This document shows positions 8,146 through 16,565 of a stretch of DNA of 64,000 bases, piece after piece (the first letter of the stretch is position 1; each line of letters starts with the position of its first letter). A model generated the notes under the pieces. That model saw only the letters and a list, made by a program, of their open reading frames with translations, did not search any database and was not told the DNA's origin. The stretch spans positions 62,001 through 126,000 of the forward strand of contig NZ_MKIO01000018.1 in NCBI RefSeq assembly GCF_001938945.1, read 5' to 3'. The translations under genes were made by a program, and so were the position numbers. This stretch comes from Xaviernesmea rhizosphaerae. Lineage in GTDB: Bacteria; Pseudomonadota; Alphaproteobacteria; Rhizobiales; Rhizobiaceae.

Positions 8146-8843
8146 GGGAGCCCGATCCGGCGCGCGGTCAGCCGCGCCAGCGCTTCAGAGAGCATCAGGG
8201 CCGTCAGGGACAGGGCGACGGACACGAGAGTGAGCCGCAGCGCCCCGGCATCGCCGCCCGGCACCTGGGTGAAGCTGTAGATGGCCGAGGCGAGCGTTTG
8301 CGTTTCGCCCGGAATGTTGGAGACGAAGGTGATGGTGGCGCCGAATTCGCCCATGGCCTTGGCAAAGCTCAGGATCATGCCGGCGATCACCCCCGGCAGG
8401 CAAAGCGGCAGGGTGACGGTGAGGAAGACGAGGAGGGGAGGAGCCCCGAGCGTGGCCGCCGCCTCTTCCAGCCGGCGATCGACCGCCTCGATCGACAGGC
8501 GCATGCTGCGCACCATCAGGGGAAAGCCCATGACGGCGGCGGCGAGCGCCGCGCCGGTCCAGCGGAAGGAAAAGACGAGGCCGACCGTCTGCTCCAGAAA
8601 GGCGCCCACCGGCCCGCGCCGGCCGAAGAGCAGCAGCAGGCCATAGCCGGTGACCACCGGCGGCAGGATCAGCGGCAGATGCACCAGCCCGTTCAGCAGC
8701 GCCTTGCCGGCAAAGCGTCCGCGCGCCAGCAGCAGCGCGACAGCCAGCGCCACCGGCAGGCTCGCCAGCATGGCGACCAGCGCCACCTTGAGGCTAAGCC
8801 GGATCGCGGTCCATTCCGCCGGGCTGAAGGAAAGATCGATCAC
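8142..8843 (-). CDS. modB: Molybdate ABC transporter permease ModB
   Basis: The 233-residue integral membrane protein has about five hydrophobic helices and the EAA-type loop AAATLGAPPLLVFLTVTLPLCLPG that docks on the ATPase. PLILPPVVTGYGLL and SFAKAMGEFGATITFVSN are typical ModB/CysTW sequences. It forms the channel for molybdate. It lies 54 bases after modA and overlaps modC by four. Confidence 0.95.
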   Translation of the reverse strand: MIDLSFSPAEWTAIRLSLKVALVAMLASLPVALAVALLLARGRFAGKALLNGLVHLPLILPPVVTGYGLLLLFGRRGPVGAFLEQTVGLVFSFRWTGAALAAAVMGFPLMVRSMRLSIEAVDRRLEEAAATLGAPPLLVFLTVTLPLCLPGVIAGMILSFAKAMGEFGATITFVSNIPGETQTLASAIYSFTQVPGGDAGALRLTLVSVALSLTALMLSEALARLTARRIGLP

Positions 8844-8897
8844 GCCTCTGCCTGTTCTTCTGAAAGGGCGCGCCGCGCGCTGGAGGATGGATGCGCG

Positions 8898-9740
8898 CTA
8901 TCGCGACAACAGCGTGAAGCCTTGCGCCTTGAAGATCGCGCCAGCCTTGTCCGAGCGCAGGAAGGCCAGATAGTCGGCGGCGGCCGGATTGTGCGAATCG
9001 GTCAGGATCGCGGCGGGATAGACGATCGGCGGATGGCTGCCGGCGGGGAAGAGGCCGGCGAGATGCACGCCCTTATCGGCGGCGGCGTCAGTCTCATAGA
9101 CGATGCCGAAGGGCGCCTCGCCGCGCGAGACCAGGAGCAGGGCTGCACGGACATTTTCCGCGCCGGCGACCCTGTCTTTCACGCCGTCCCACAGCCCCAG
9201 ATGTTCCAGGGCCGCCTTGCCATATTTGCCGGCGGGCACGCTCTCGACCGCGCCCATGGCGAGCCGGCCCTCGCCGAGCTTGCCCTTGAGATCAAAATCG
9301 CGGCCGATCTCGACCGGTGCGCCCTCCGCCTTTGCCGAGACCAGCACCAGCCGGTTGCCGAGCAGATCGGTGCGCGTCTCAGCGCGGATCAGTTTCTTGC
9401 CGGCGACATCGTTCATCCAGTCCTCATCCGCGGAGATGAAGAGATCGGCCGGCGCGCCCGCCTCGATCTGCTTGGCGAGCGCCGAGCTTGCGGCATAGGA
9501 GGCTGTCGCCGGCTTGCCGGTCTCGGCGGTGAAAGCCTGATTCACCGCATCCAGCGCCGTCTTCAGGCTGGCGGCGGCGAAGACCGTCACCGGTGCCTCG
9601 GCGCGCGCGGCGTCGGGCGCAAGGGCAGCGAGCACGCCGCCGATAAGCACCAGCGCCGCCAGAAGGCCTGCGAGGCGGCGGCGGGGCTGAGACTGGCGGT
9701 GCAAAGGCGCTTGCATGGCGGGGGAACGGGGCATCGGCAT
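8898..9740 (-). CDS. modA: Molybdate ABC transporter substrate-binding protein ModA
   Basis: The 280-residue periplasmic binding protein has an N-terminal signal with PRRRLAGLLAALVLIGGV and a likely cleavage after AARA. The mature part opens VTVFAAASLKTALDAV, whose serines contact oxyanions, and includes FISADEDWM. Start set at ATG 9740, preceded by GGAG at good spacing; the open frame continues to 9986 but would run through the operator and delay the signal peptide. It binds molybdate (or tungstate) and delivers it to ModBC. A ModE-type operator lies 67 bases upstream. Confidence 0.92.
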   Translation of the reverse strand: MPMPRSPAMQAPLHRQSQPRRRLAGLLAALVLIGGVLAALAPDAARAEAPVTVFAAASLKTALDAVNQAFTAETGKPATASYAASSALAKQIEAGAPADLFISADEDWMNDVAGKKLIRAETRTDLLGNRLVLVSAKAEGAPVEIGRDFDLKGKLGEGRLAMGAVESVPAGKYGKAALEHLGLWDGVKDRVAGAENVRAALLLVSRGEAPFGIVYETDAAADKGVHLAGLFPAGSHPPIVYPAAILTDSHNPAAADYLAFLRSDKAGAIFKAQGFTLLSR

Positions 9741-9806
9741 GAGGTCTCCGGGGTCAAGAGATCGACATATCCGCGCGAATATAGCGAAAGCCCTGACCAA
9801 GGCCAG

Positions 9807-9830
9807 CCTTATATTCTGTAAAATATAACG
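9807..9830 (-). promoter_or_regulatory. ModE-type operator upstream of modA
   Basis: Read on the modA strand this 24-bp site has the halves CGTTATATT and AATATAAGG separated by six bases. It matches the known ModE box layout, an inverted pair of TATA-containing arms beginning CGTTATAT. It is the only such site seen and lies 67 bases before the modA ATG, where it could block the promoter. Its presence also supports the choice of the later modA start. Confidence 0.8.
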
Positions 9831-9927
9831 CGACGACGACGCTACCGGCAGACGAGGAAAGCTCTTTCGGAGCGGCGGCGGCTGTCCTATGTCAGAACGA
9901 CCTGTGTCGGCATGAAGGATGGCTGGG

Positions 9928-10626
9928 ATGAGCGAAGCGGTGCGGCTGGAAGAGAGCTGGAAGGCGGCGCTCTCGCAGGAATTCACCAGCCCCTATATGA
10001 CGGCGCTGAAAGAGTTTCTGCAGGCAGAGAAGCAGGCGGGCAAGCAGATCTTCCCGCGTGGCGCGGAGTATTTCCGGGCGCTGGACCTCACGCCGCTCGA
10101 CGCGGTCAAGGTCGTCATTCTCGGGCAGGACCCCTACCATGGCGAGGGCCAGGCGCATGGCCTGTCCTTCAGCGTGCGGCCGGGCGTGCGCATTCCGCCT
10201 TCGCTGGTCAATATCTACAAGGAGATGGAAAGCGATCTCGGCATCCCCCCCGCCCGCCACGGCTTTCTGGAGCATTGGGCGCGCCAGGGCGTGCTGCTGC
10301 TCAACAGCGTGCTGACGGTGGAGCGCGCCAGCGCCGCCTCGCATCAAGGCAAGGGCTGGGAGCGCTTCACCGATGCGGTGATCCGTGCCGTCAACAGCCT
10401 GCCGCACCCCGTCGTCTTCATCCTCTGGGGCTCTTACGCCCAGAAGAAGGCCGGTTTCGTCGATCGCGAGCGCCATCTTGTGCTGCGCTCGGCCCATCCG
10501 TCGCCGCTCTCGGCGCATAACGGCTTTTTCGGCACACGGCCCTTTTCCAAGGCCAATGACTTTCTGGTCGCCCATGAGCAGACGCCGATCGACTGGCGCC
10601 TGCCGGAGGCTCCGGCCAGCGCCTGA
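9928..10626 (+). CDS. ung: Uracil-DNA glycosylase, family 1
   Basis: The 232-residue enzyme removes uracil from DNA in base excision repair. It has the catalytic [18 protein letters not shown] (activating aspartate), the Asn-containing [10 protein letters not shown] strand and the [16 protein letters not shown]-intercalation loop, all intact and in order. Start chosen at ATG 9928, preceded by AAGGA at eight bases; ATG 9919 in the same frame is less well placed. It is a single gene divergent from modA. Confidence 0.95.
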   Translation: MSEAVRLEESWKAALSQEFTSPYMTALKEFLQAEKQAGKQIFPRGAEYFRALDLTPLDAVKVVILGQDPYHGEGQAHGLSFSVRPGVRIPPSLVNIYKEMESDLGIPPARHGFLEHWARQGVLLLNSVLTVERASAASHQGKGWERFTDAVIRAVNSLPHPVVFILWGSYAQKKAGFVDRERHLVLRSAHPSPLSAHNGFFGTRPFSKANDFLVAHEQTPIDWRLPEAPASA

Positions 10627-10639
10627 TCCCGGGGCCAGA

Positions 10640-11542
10640 TCAGAGATCGGCGGTCGCCTTGACCTGCGCCGGCGGCGCCGTGCGGCGCGCGACCACGCTT
10701 TCGCGCCAGATGGTGAAGATGCCGGCCCCCACCACGATGGCGGTGCCCACCAGCATGTTTGCGGTCAGCGTCTCGCCGAATACGGTGACGCCGACGATGG
10801 AGGCGAGCACCACCTGGAGATAGCTGATGGGCTGCACCTCCGAGGCATCGAGATATTCATAGGCCTTGATCAGGAAGAAGTGGCTGGACATGCCGGTAAG
10901 GCACAAAAGCCCCATCCAGCCCCAGTCATGCATCGCCAGCGGCTGCCAGAAGAAGGGGCCGACCAGGCTGGTGACGAGCGCGCCGCCGATGCCGGTGTAG
11001 AAGAAGCTGGTGGCCGCGCTGTCCTCGCGGCTCACCAGCCGGGTCGCCACCGCATAAAAGGCGAAAAAGGCGGAGCAGAGCAGCGGCACCAGAATGGCCG
11101 GCTCCAGCGTACCCACGGGATTGATGATGATGAGAACGCCGACGAGACCGGCGCCGATCGCGCTCCAGCGCCGCCAGCCGACACGCTCGCCAAGCAGCAC
11201 CATCGACAAAAGCGCGATGAAGATCGGCCCGCCGGCCAGGATCCCCTGCGTATGCGCCAGCCCTACGAGGGTGAAGGAAAAGATGACGGTGACGATCTGC
11301 GCGGCCAGCAGCACGCCGCGCGTCAGCTGCAGCAGCGGCCGCCGCGTGCGGATCGCGGCCTTCAGCCCGCCCTTGGCGCGCATCGCCATCAGCACCACGA
11401 AGATCGCGAAGGCCCAGTAGCGGATCATGGTGATCACCACAGGCGGATAGATCGCGCCGAGATGCTTGGACACCGCGTCCTGGATCGTGAAGATGACGAT
11501 GGCCAGGAGCGTGAAGAGATAGCCGTTGCGTTTTGTATTCAT
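10640..11542 (-). CDS. DMT-superfamily (EamA) transporter
   Basis: The 300-residue inner-membrane protein shows about ten hydrophobic helices forming two EamA halves, with the repeated GAVLIIINP-like and GERVGWRRWSAIGAGLVGVL segments. Such proteins export metabolites such as amino acids or take up nucleotides; no substrate is evident. Start at ATG 11542 (MNTKRNGYLF) is preferred because AGGAC precedes it and it begins right before the first helix. It converges with ung with only a 13-base gap. Confidence 0.85.
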   Translation of the reverse strand: MNTKRNGYLFTLLAIVIFTIQDAVSKHLGAIYPPVVITMIRYWAFAIFVVLMAMRAKGGLKAAIRTRRPLLQLTRGVLLAAQIVTVIFSFTLVGLAHTQGILAGGPIFIALLSMVLLGERVGWRRWSAIGAGLVGVLIIINPVGTLEPAILVPLLCSAFFAFYAVATRLVSREDSAATSFFYTGIGGALVTSLVGPFFWQPLAMHDWGWMGLLCLTGMSSHFFLIKAYEYLDASEVQPISYLQVVLASIVGVTVFGETLTANMLVGTAIVVGAGIFTIWRESVVARRTAPPAQVKATADL

Positions 11543-11949
11543 CGGGAGGTCCTGCCGCCGCCGGGCCCGCAAGAAGGTCGGACGGCATGGTGCGGCGCAT
11601 CATGGTGCATGGCCCGGCTTAGCATATCGTCAGGCGGGCGCGACGCATTTTTCCGAGGCGGAGGCAGAATTTTCTGCCATCGCAGGCGCGGGGCTGACCC
11701 CGATCTCCACCATGCTCTTGCCTGCTGCAACCTGCGTAGACCCTCGGGTCAAGCCCGAGGATGATGTCGCGGGCGGGACTGCCATAGTGAAGACGGCATG
11801 CGAAGCCGTTGCGGATGGGACCGAAATCGGGCGCACCGTAACGACGCAAGCTTTATCGCTGCGCACCCCCGACGCGATTTCCTGGACGACAAGGGTCATC
11901 GCATCTTGTGATCAGACAGCCGGAAGAAAGCGATCCTCCGGCTGCCCTC
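11543..11949. other. Gene-free interval between two minus-strand genes
   Basis: No conserved gene is seen on either strand in these 407 bases. The interval holds the promoter side of the DMT exporter and one rhizobial-type palindrome at 11742-11760; nothing else stands out. Confidence 0.5.
11742..11760. repeat. Palindromic intergenic repeat
   Basis: The 19-bp CCTCGGGTCAAGCCCGAGG is a perfect 7-bp inverted repeat around TCAAG, flanked by TAGA and ATGATG. Similar hairpins of the form CTCGGGcttgaCCCGAG are widely scattered between genes in alphaproteobacteria. Only one copy was noticed here. It may be a mobile or RNA-structure repeat. Confidence 0.6.
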
Positions 11950-13311
11950 CTAATCCTCGCGGAAGGTGCGCTGCATCTGTTCGGTCAGCGGCTTGGCGAG
12001 GTAGGAGACGACGGTGCGGTCGGCGATCTTGATATAGGTTTCCGCCGGCATGCCGGGATAAAGGCTCAGGCCCTTGAGCTGGGCGAGGCTTTCAGGCTTC
12101 GGCCGGATGCGCAGGGGGTAGTAGGAGACGCCGGTGCGTTGGTCGGTCACGAGATCGGGCGCGATATTGACCACCTCGGCATCGATCACCGGCGTGGTGC
12201 GCTGGTTGAAGGCGCTGAAGCGCACCTCCACCGGCTGTCCCAGGTGGATCTGGTCGATATCGGTGGTGTTGATGCGGGCCTCGACCGTCAGATTGTCGGC
12301 CTCCGGCACGACCAGCATCAGCTGTTCGCCCGGATTGACGACGCCGTTCACTGTGTGGACGGCGAGCTGGTAGACACGGCCGGCGATTGGCGCGGTGATG
12401 TCCAGCCGCTTGAGCTGGTCGAGGGCCGCTACCCGGCGATCCTCATATTCGGCGATCCGGCCCTCGACCTCGGTCAGTTCCTTGGCGCTTTCGGTGCGAC
12501 GGTCCTCGCCGAGCTGCAGGATCTGCAGGTCGATTTCGCTGGATTTGCCGGCGGACTGGGCGCGCGAGGCGATGCGGGCGCCGCGATCGCCTTCGAGCTG
12601 GGCCTTTTCGCGCTTGAGCGTGGTGACGCGCTGCATCGACACGAGGCCCTGGGCATAGAGCTTGTCCACGCCGGAAAGCTCCTGATCGATCAGCGTCAGC
12701 GCATCGGCAATCGCCGCCAGCTGCACCGTCAGCCCCTCGACCTCGTCGCGAAGCTGGCCCTTGCGGGCCTCCAGCTGGCTCTTCATACCAGCGAGCGCGC
12801 TGCGGCGGCTTTCAAACAGCTTGCGCTCGCTGTCTTCCAGAAGCTTTGCAGAGGTGCTGTCGGTGAGCGCGTCGATGCGCTCGGGTATGTCAAAGGTCTC
12901 GGCCCCGGTCTGCTCGGCGATCAGCCGGGCGCGGCGGGCATAGAGCTGGGCGAGCGTGTTCTGCACGATCGAGAGGTTGGCGCGCACCGTCGTGCCATCC
13001 AGGCGGATCAGCACCTGGCCGGCCTCGACCCGGTCGCCTTCGCGCACCTTCAGCTCGCCGACGATGCCGCCGGTCAGGTGCTGGATCTTCTTGACATTGT
13101 TCTCGACCACGACCGTGCCGCCGGCGACGATCGCGCTCGACAGCGAGGTGGTGGCGGCCCAGCCGCCGATGCCCCCGACCAGAACCACGGCCATGACGCC
13201 GATCGCCAGCATGTGGCGCTTGAGCGAGCCGCGCGCGGTGCCGGCTGCGGGGGGACGGCCGGAGGCGGGCCTGCCCGATGTCCGGACACCCGAAGTCTGA
13301 GCTGAGGTCAT
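11950..13311 (-). CDS. Type I secretion membrane fusion protein, HlyD family
   Basis: The 453-residue adaptor has one N-terminal membrane helix (LAIGVMAVVLVGGIGGWAATT), a lipoyl-like half (GGIVGELKVREGDRVEAGQVLIRLDG), a long coiled coil of about 200 residues and a C-terminal barrel with ALDQLKRLDITAPIAGRV and GMPAETYIK. It is closest in layout to PrtE/PrsE-type adaptors. It bridges an ABC exporter and an outer-membrane channel to export proteins with C-terminal signals. Its ATG overlaps the stop of the ABC gene by four bases, confirming the pair. No outer-membrane factor lies next to it. Confidence 0.9.
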   Translation of the reverse strand: MTSAQTSGVRTSGRPASGRPPAAGTARGSLKRHMLAIGVMAVVLVGGIGGWAATTSLSSAIVAGGTVVVENNVKKIQHLTGGIVGELKVREGDRVEAGQVLIRLDGTTVRANLSIVQNTLAQLYARRARLIAEQTGAETFDIPERIDALTDSTSAKLLEDSERKLFESRRSALAGMKSQLEARKGQLRDEVEGLTVQLAAIADALTLIDQELSGVDKLYAQGLVSMQRVTTLKREKAQLEGDRGARIASRAQSAGKSSEIDLQILQLGEDRRTESAKELTEVEGRIAEYEDRRVAALDQLKRLDITAPIAGRVYQLAVHTVNGVVNPGEQLMLVVPEADNLTVEARINTTDIDQIHLGQPVEVRFSAFNQRTTPVIDAEVVNIAPDLVTDQRTGVSYYPLRIRPKPESLAQLKGLSLYPGMPAETYIKIADRTVVSYLAKPLTEQMQRTFRED

Positions 13312-15089
13312 TCGCCGGCTTCCTTGTCTTCAACCACCTTGAGCGCGGGGTGGTGGCCGCCGCCGATGCTGGCCGCCTGGGCCGGGCGCGGTGTATCCCG
13401 ACGCAGCACCTGCGCCAGCGTTTCGTCGCGCGGGCCGAAGGCCTGCATGCGGCCGTCCTTCATCACCAGAACCAGATCGACGGCGGCCAGCGCGCTCGGG
13501 CGATGGGCGATGACCAGCGCGATGCCGCCGCGGGCGCGCACGCTCATCACCGCTTCCGACAAAGCCTGCTCGCCCTCGGCGTCGAGGTTGGAGTTTGGCT
13601 CGTCCAGGACGACAAGGAAGGGATTGCCATAGAGCGCGCGGGCGAGTGCCACGCGCTGGCGCTGGCCGGCCGAGAGCGCGGTGCCGCCATCGCCGATATC
13701 GGTCTCGTAGCCATTGGGCAGGCGCAGGATCAGCTCGTGAACGCGGGCGGCCTTGGCGGCGGCGACCACGGCTTCCGCCGTGGCGTCCTCGGCAAAGCGG
13801 GCGATGTTCTGCGCCACCGTGCCGCCGAACAGCTCCACATCCTGCGGCAGATAGCCGATATGCCTGCCGAGGCGGTCGCTGTCCCACTGGTCGAGCGCTG
13901 CGCCGTCCAGGCGCACCGAGCCGCGCAGCGGCGGCCAGATGCCGAGAATGGCGCGGGCGAGCGAAGATTTGCCCGAGGCGCTCTGGCCGATGATGCCGAG
14001 TGCGCTGCCGGCGGGAACCGTGAAATTGATATCGGCGAAGATCAGGCGCTGGACGCCGGGCGGGCCACCGGAGAGGGTCTCGACGGTCAGCCGTTCGCAC
14101 GGGGGCGGCAGTTCGAGCGGTGCGGGCTGCTCGGGCAGGGCCACCATCATGTCCTTCAGCCGCTGCCAGCTCTGCCGGGCGGAGACGAAGCCGCGCCAGT
14201 TGCCGATGGCGAGCTCCACCGGGGCGAGCGCGCGCGCGGTGAGGATCGAGCCGGCGATGATGATGCCGGGCGAGGCCATGCCCTCGATCACCAGCACGGC
14301 GCCGGTGGCAAGAACGCCCGACTGCAGCGCCATGCGGAACACCTTGGACACGGCGCCATAGCCGTTGCCGACATCCGAGGTGATGCGGTTTTCCTCGCGA
14401 TAGCTGTCGTTCTTCTCCGCCCAGAGCGTGGACATGCGCCCAAGCATGCCCATGGCCTGCACCACCTCGGCATTGCGGCGGGAGGACTGGGCGAAAGCGT
14501 TGCGGTGGTTGCCGGCTTCCGCCGCTCGGCGCGAGGGCGCCTGCGTGCCGCGATTGGTCAGGAAGGTCAGCGCGATCAGGATCAGCGAGCCGACGATGGC
14601 GACGGTGCCGATCAGCGGGTGGAACAGGAAGCAGATGACGATGTAGAGTGGCAGCCAGGGCAAGTCGAAGAACGCGGTGGGTCCGGAACCGGAGAGGAAG
14701 CTGCGCACCTGGTCGAAGTCGCGCAGCGCCTGTAGCCCGTCGCCCTGCATCCTCACCTTGAGCGGCGCCTGCACCACGGCGCGGTAGATCCGCCCGCTCA
14801 TCGCTTCGTCCAGCGCATTGGCGATGCGCACCAGCATACGGCCGCGCATCATGTCGAAGGCGCCCTGGAAGGCATAGAGCAGCAGCGCGAGCACGCTGAG
14901 CGCGATCAGCGTGGGAATGCTGCGCGAAGGCAGAACGCGGTCATAGACCTCCAGCATATAGAAGGAGCCGGTGAGATAGAGCAGGTTGACCAGCGCGCTG
15001 GCGATCCCCACGCCGATAAAGGCGCTTCTGCAGGCCTTGAGCGCCTGGCCCGGATCGGTGCTGCCTGTCTTGCCCTGGGTCTTCATCAT
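13308..15089 (-). CDS. Type I secretion ABC permease/ATPase (PrtD/PrsD-like)
   Basis: This 593-residue half-transporter has an N-terminal membrane domain with about six helices, beginning AFIGVGIASALVNLLYLTGS, and a C-terminal ATPase with Walker A GQSASGKSSL, signature LSAGQRQRVALARAL and Walker B LVVLDEPNSNLD. It lacks an N-terminal C39-like domain, as in PrtD/PrsD-type exporters. It drives type I protein secretion with the downstream HlyD protein. Start placed at ATG 15089; the open frame continues to 15152. No RTX substrate gene lies nearby, so the exported protein must be encoded elsewhere. Confidence 0.9.
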   Translation of the reverse strand: MMKTQGKTGSTDPGQALKACRSAFIGVGIASALVNLLYLTGSFYMLEVYDRVLPSRSIPTLIALSVLALLLYAFQGAFDMMRGRMLVRIANALDEAMSGRIYRAVVQAPLKVRMQGDGLQALRDFDQVRSFLSGSGPTAFFDLPWLPLYIVICFLFHPLIGTVAIVGSLILIALTFLTNRGTQAPSRRAAEAGNHRNAFAQSSRRNAEVVQAMGMLGRMSTLWAEKNDSYREENRITSDVGNGYGAVSKVFRMALQSGVLATGAVLVIEGMASPGIIIAGSILTARALAPVELAIGNWRGFVSARQSWQRLKDMMVALPEQPAPLELPPPCERLTVETLSGGPPGVQRLIFADINFTVPAGSALGIIGQSASGKSSLARAILGIWPPLRGSVRLDGAALDQWDSDRLGRHIGYLPQDVELFGGTVAQNIARFAEDATAEAVVAAAKAARVHELILRLPNGYETDIGDGGTALSAGQRQRVALARALYGNPFLVVLDEPNSNLDAEGEQALSEAVMSVRARGGIALVIAHRPSALAAVDLVLVMKDGRMQAFGPRDETLAQVLRRDTPRPAQAASIGGGHHPALKVVEDKEAGE

Positions 15090-15623
15090 GATGTCCCCGC
15101 TACGCCCTCTAAACCGCCCGGCCGATCGTCGTCCGGCCTTGCCGGTCGTCACTCTAGCCCTGTTCCGGTGCCCTTCGCCGCCTCCAAACGGGTGAGGCGG
15201 CTCCGGTCTTGTGTCGATTTAAATCAAATCCGCTTTAAAGATGTGTTCCGCGGTATAGTTACCGCTCTGCCCGCCTGGGCGGCCCCTGCCGCAATGCGCG
15301 CATCCTCGAATGGCGCAACGCCTCGATGCCGGGGTTTCGCCTCTGGCCTCTTGCGCCCGCCCCGACGCATTTCCCTAGCCGATCGCGGCCCCTCTGTCCT
15401 GCGAATCCGGCCGGCTCGATCACAGTCGCGTGTGATAATATCATCCGCGCGGCCAAAATGCGGCGGCATGTCGTAAAAATTGTTCTGCCACCGGGTTTCA
15501 GGTTGTGCCACTCCAGCCATTGCTTTCAAGCGATCTTTCCGGCTTGATTTTTTCCGCCCGATCAGCTCTCCCGACCCATGTCTATGCGAGAGCCTGTTTC
15601 GGCTCTGTTTGAAGGAGCGGGCG
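15090..15623. other. Divergent promoter interval between type I secretion and cobF
   Basis: These 534 bases hold no convincing gene. AT-rich patches (GATTTAAATC near 15217, GATAATATC near 15433) could belong to promoters for the divergent operons. A cobalamin riboswitch was sought before cobF; the conserved GCCACTG box with its partner elements was not found. Confidence 0.45.
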
Positions 15624-16382
15624 ATGCGCCACATCGCGGTGATCGGCATCGGCACGGGCAATCCGGACCATGTCACAATCGAAGCGGTGAAGGCGCTCAA
15701 CCGCGCCCACGTGCTCTTCCTGCCGGACAAGGGCGAGGAGAAGGCCGCGCTGGCCGATGCGCGCCGGCGGGTGATCGCCGCCCATGTCACCCGCATGGAT
15801 CAGCGCGAACAGGCCTTCATCGTTCCACGGCGGCAGGCGGCGGGCGTGACCTATGGCGAGAGCGTCGATGACTGGCATGCCGCGCTTGCGCGCAACCATG
15901 CGCAACTGATCGCCGAGGCGCTGGGTCCTGAGGAAACCGGCGCCTTCCTCGTCTGGGGCGACCCGATGCTCTATGACAGCACGCTGCGTATTCTCGACCG
16001 GGTCAGGGCCACGGGGCTCGACTTCACCCTCTCGGTCATTCCCGGGATCACCAGCCTGCAATTGCTCACCGCCCGCCACCAGATCCCGCTCAACGGCATC
16101 GGCGCTCCTGTTACGCTCACCACGGGACGGCGGCTGGCCGAGGATTTCCCCGCGACGCCCGACACGGCGGTCGTGATGCTCGACGGCGAACAGGCCTTCC
16201 TGGCGCTGGAGGATCTCGATGCGGAGATCTATTGGGGCGCCTATCTCGGCATGCCGCAGGAAATCGTCCTTTCTGGGCGCCTGGGCGAGCTGCGCGAGGA
16301 GATCGCCGCCCGCCGGGCCGAGGCGCGGGCGATGAATGGCTGGATCATGGATATCTATCTCCTGCGAAAGCCGCGTTCGTAG
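15624..16382 (+). CDS. cobF: Precorrin-6A synthase (deacetylating) CobF
   Basis: The 252-residue SAM-dependent tetrapyrrole methylase opens HIAVIGIGTGNPDHVTIEAV, the P-loop-like SAM motif, and includes FLVWGDPMLYDSTLRIL and VIPGITSLQLL. CobF methylates C1 of precorrin-5 with loss of the acetyl group in aerobic cobalamin synthesis. Start at ATG 15624, with GAAGGAG seven bases upstream; longer frames are non-conserved. It is the first gene of the cob cluster. Confidence 0.92.
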   Translation: MRHIAVIGIGTGNPDHVTIEAVKALNRAHVLFLPDKGEEKAALADARRRVIAAHVTRMDQREQAFIVPRRQAAGVTYGESVDDWHAALARNHAQLIAEALGPEETGAFLVWGDPMLYDSTLRILDRVRATGLDFTLSVIPGITSLQLLTARHQIPLNGIGAPVTLTTGRRLAEDFPATPDTAVVMLDGEQAFLALEDLDAEIYWGAYLGMPQEIVLSGRLGELREEIAARRAEARAMNGWIMDIYLLRKPRS

Positions 16383-16459
16383 GTGACGGGCCGGAACAGG
16401 CCCACCCTTTTCCGCGTCGTCGGGATCCGCCAATGCGTGCCCACACCGCTGATCCCATG

Positions 16460-16495
16460 CGCCCGCCTTGACAGCGTCGCCCGCCTTGACAGCGT
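16460..16495 (+). repeat. 18-bp perfect tandem duplication with two TTGACA boxes
   Basis: The unit CGCCCGCCTTGACAGCGT occurs twice head to tail (16460-16477 and 16478-16495). Each copy contains a perfect TTGACA, at 16468 and 16486, as in a sigma-70 -35 box. It lies in the 183-base gap between cobF and cobG. No clear -10 box is seen at the usual distance, so promoter function is uncertain. Confidence 0.75.
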
Positions 16496-16565
16496 GAACT
16501 CTGTTCTGCCGCTTTGTCTCCTCCGCCCGGATGCGCTATGCCAGGAGAAAAGCGGCGAGGCGCGG

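Noticed and set aside
8298..9821. 507-codon plus-strand frame opposite modB and modA
   Set aside because: It is antisense to conserved genes and biased in composition.
15090..15623. Cobalamin riboswitch upstream of cobF
   Set aside because: GCCACC and GCCACTCC occur near 15487-15515, but the full conserved box and paired elements of the riboswitch were not found.
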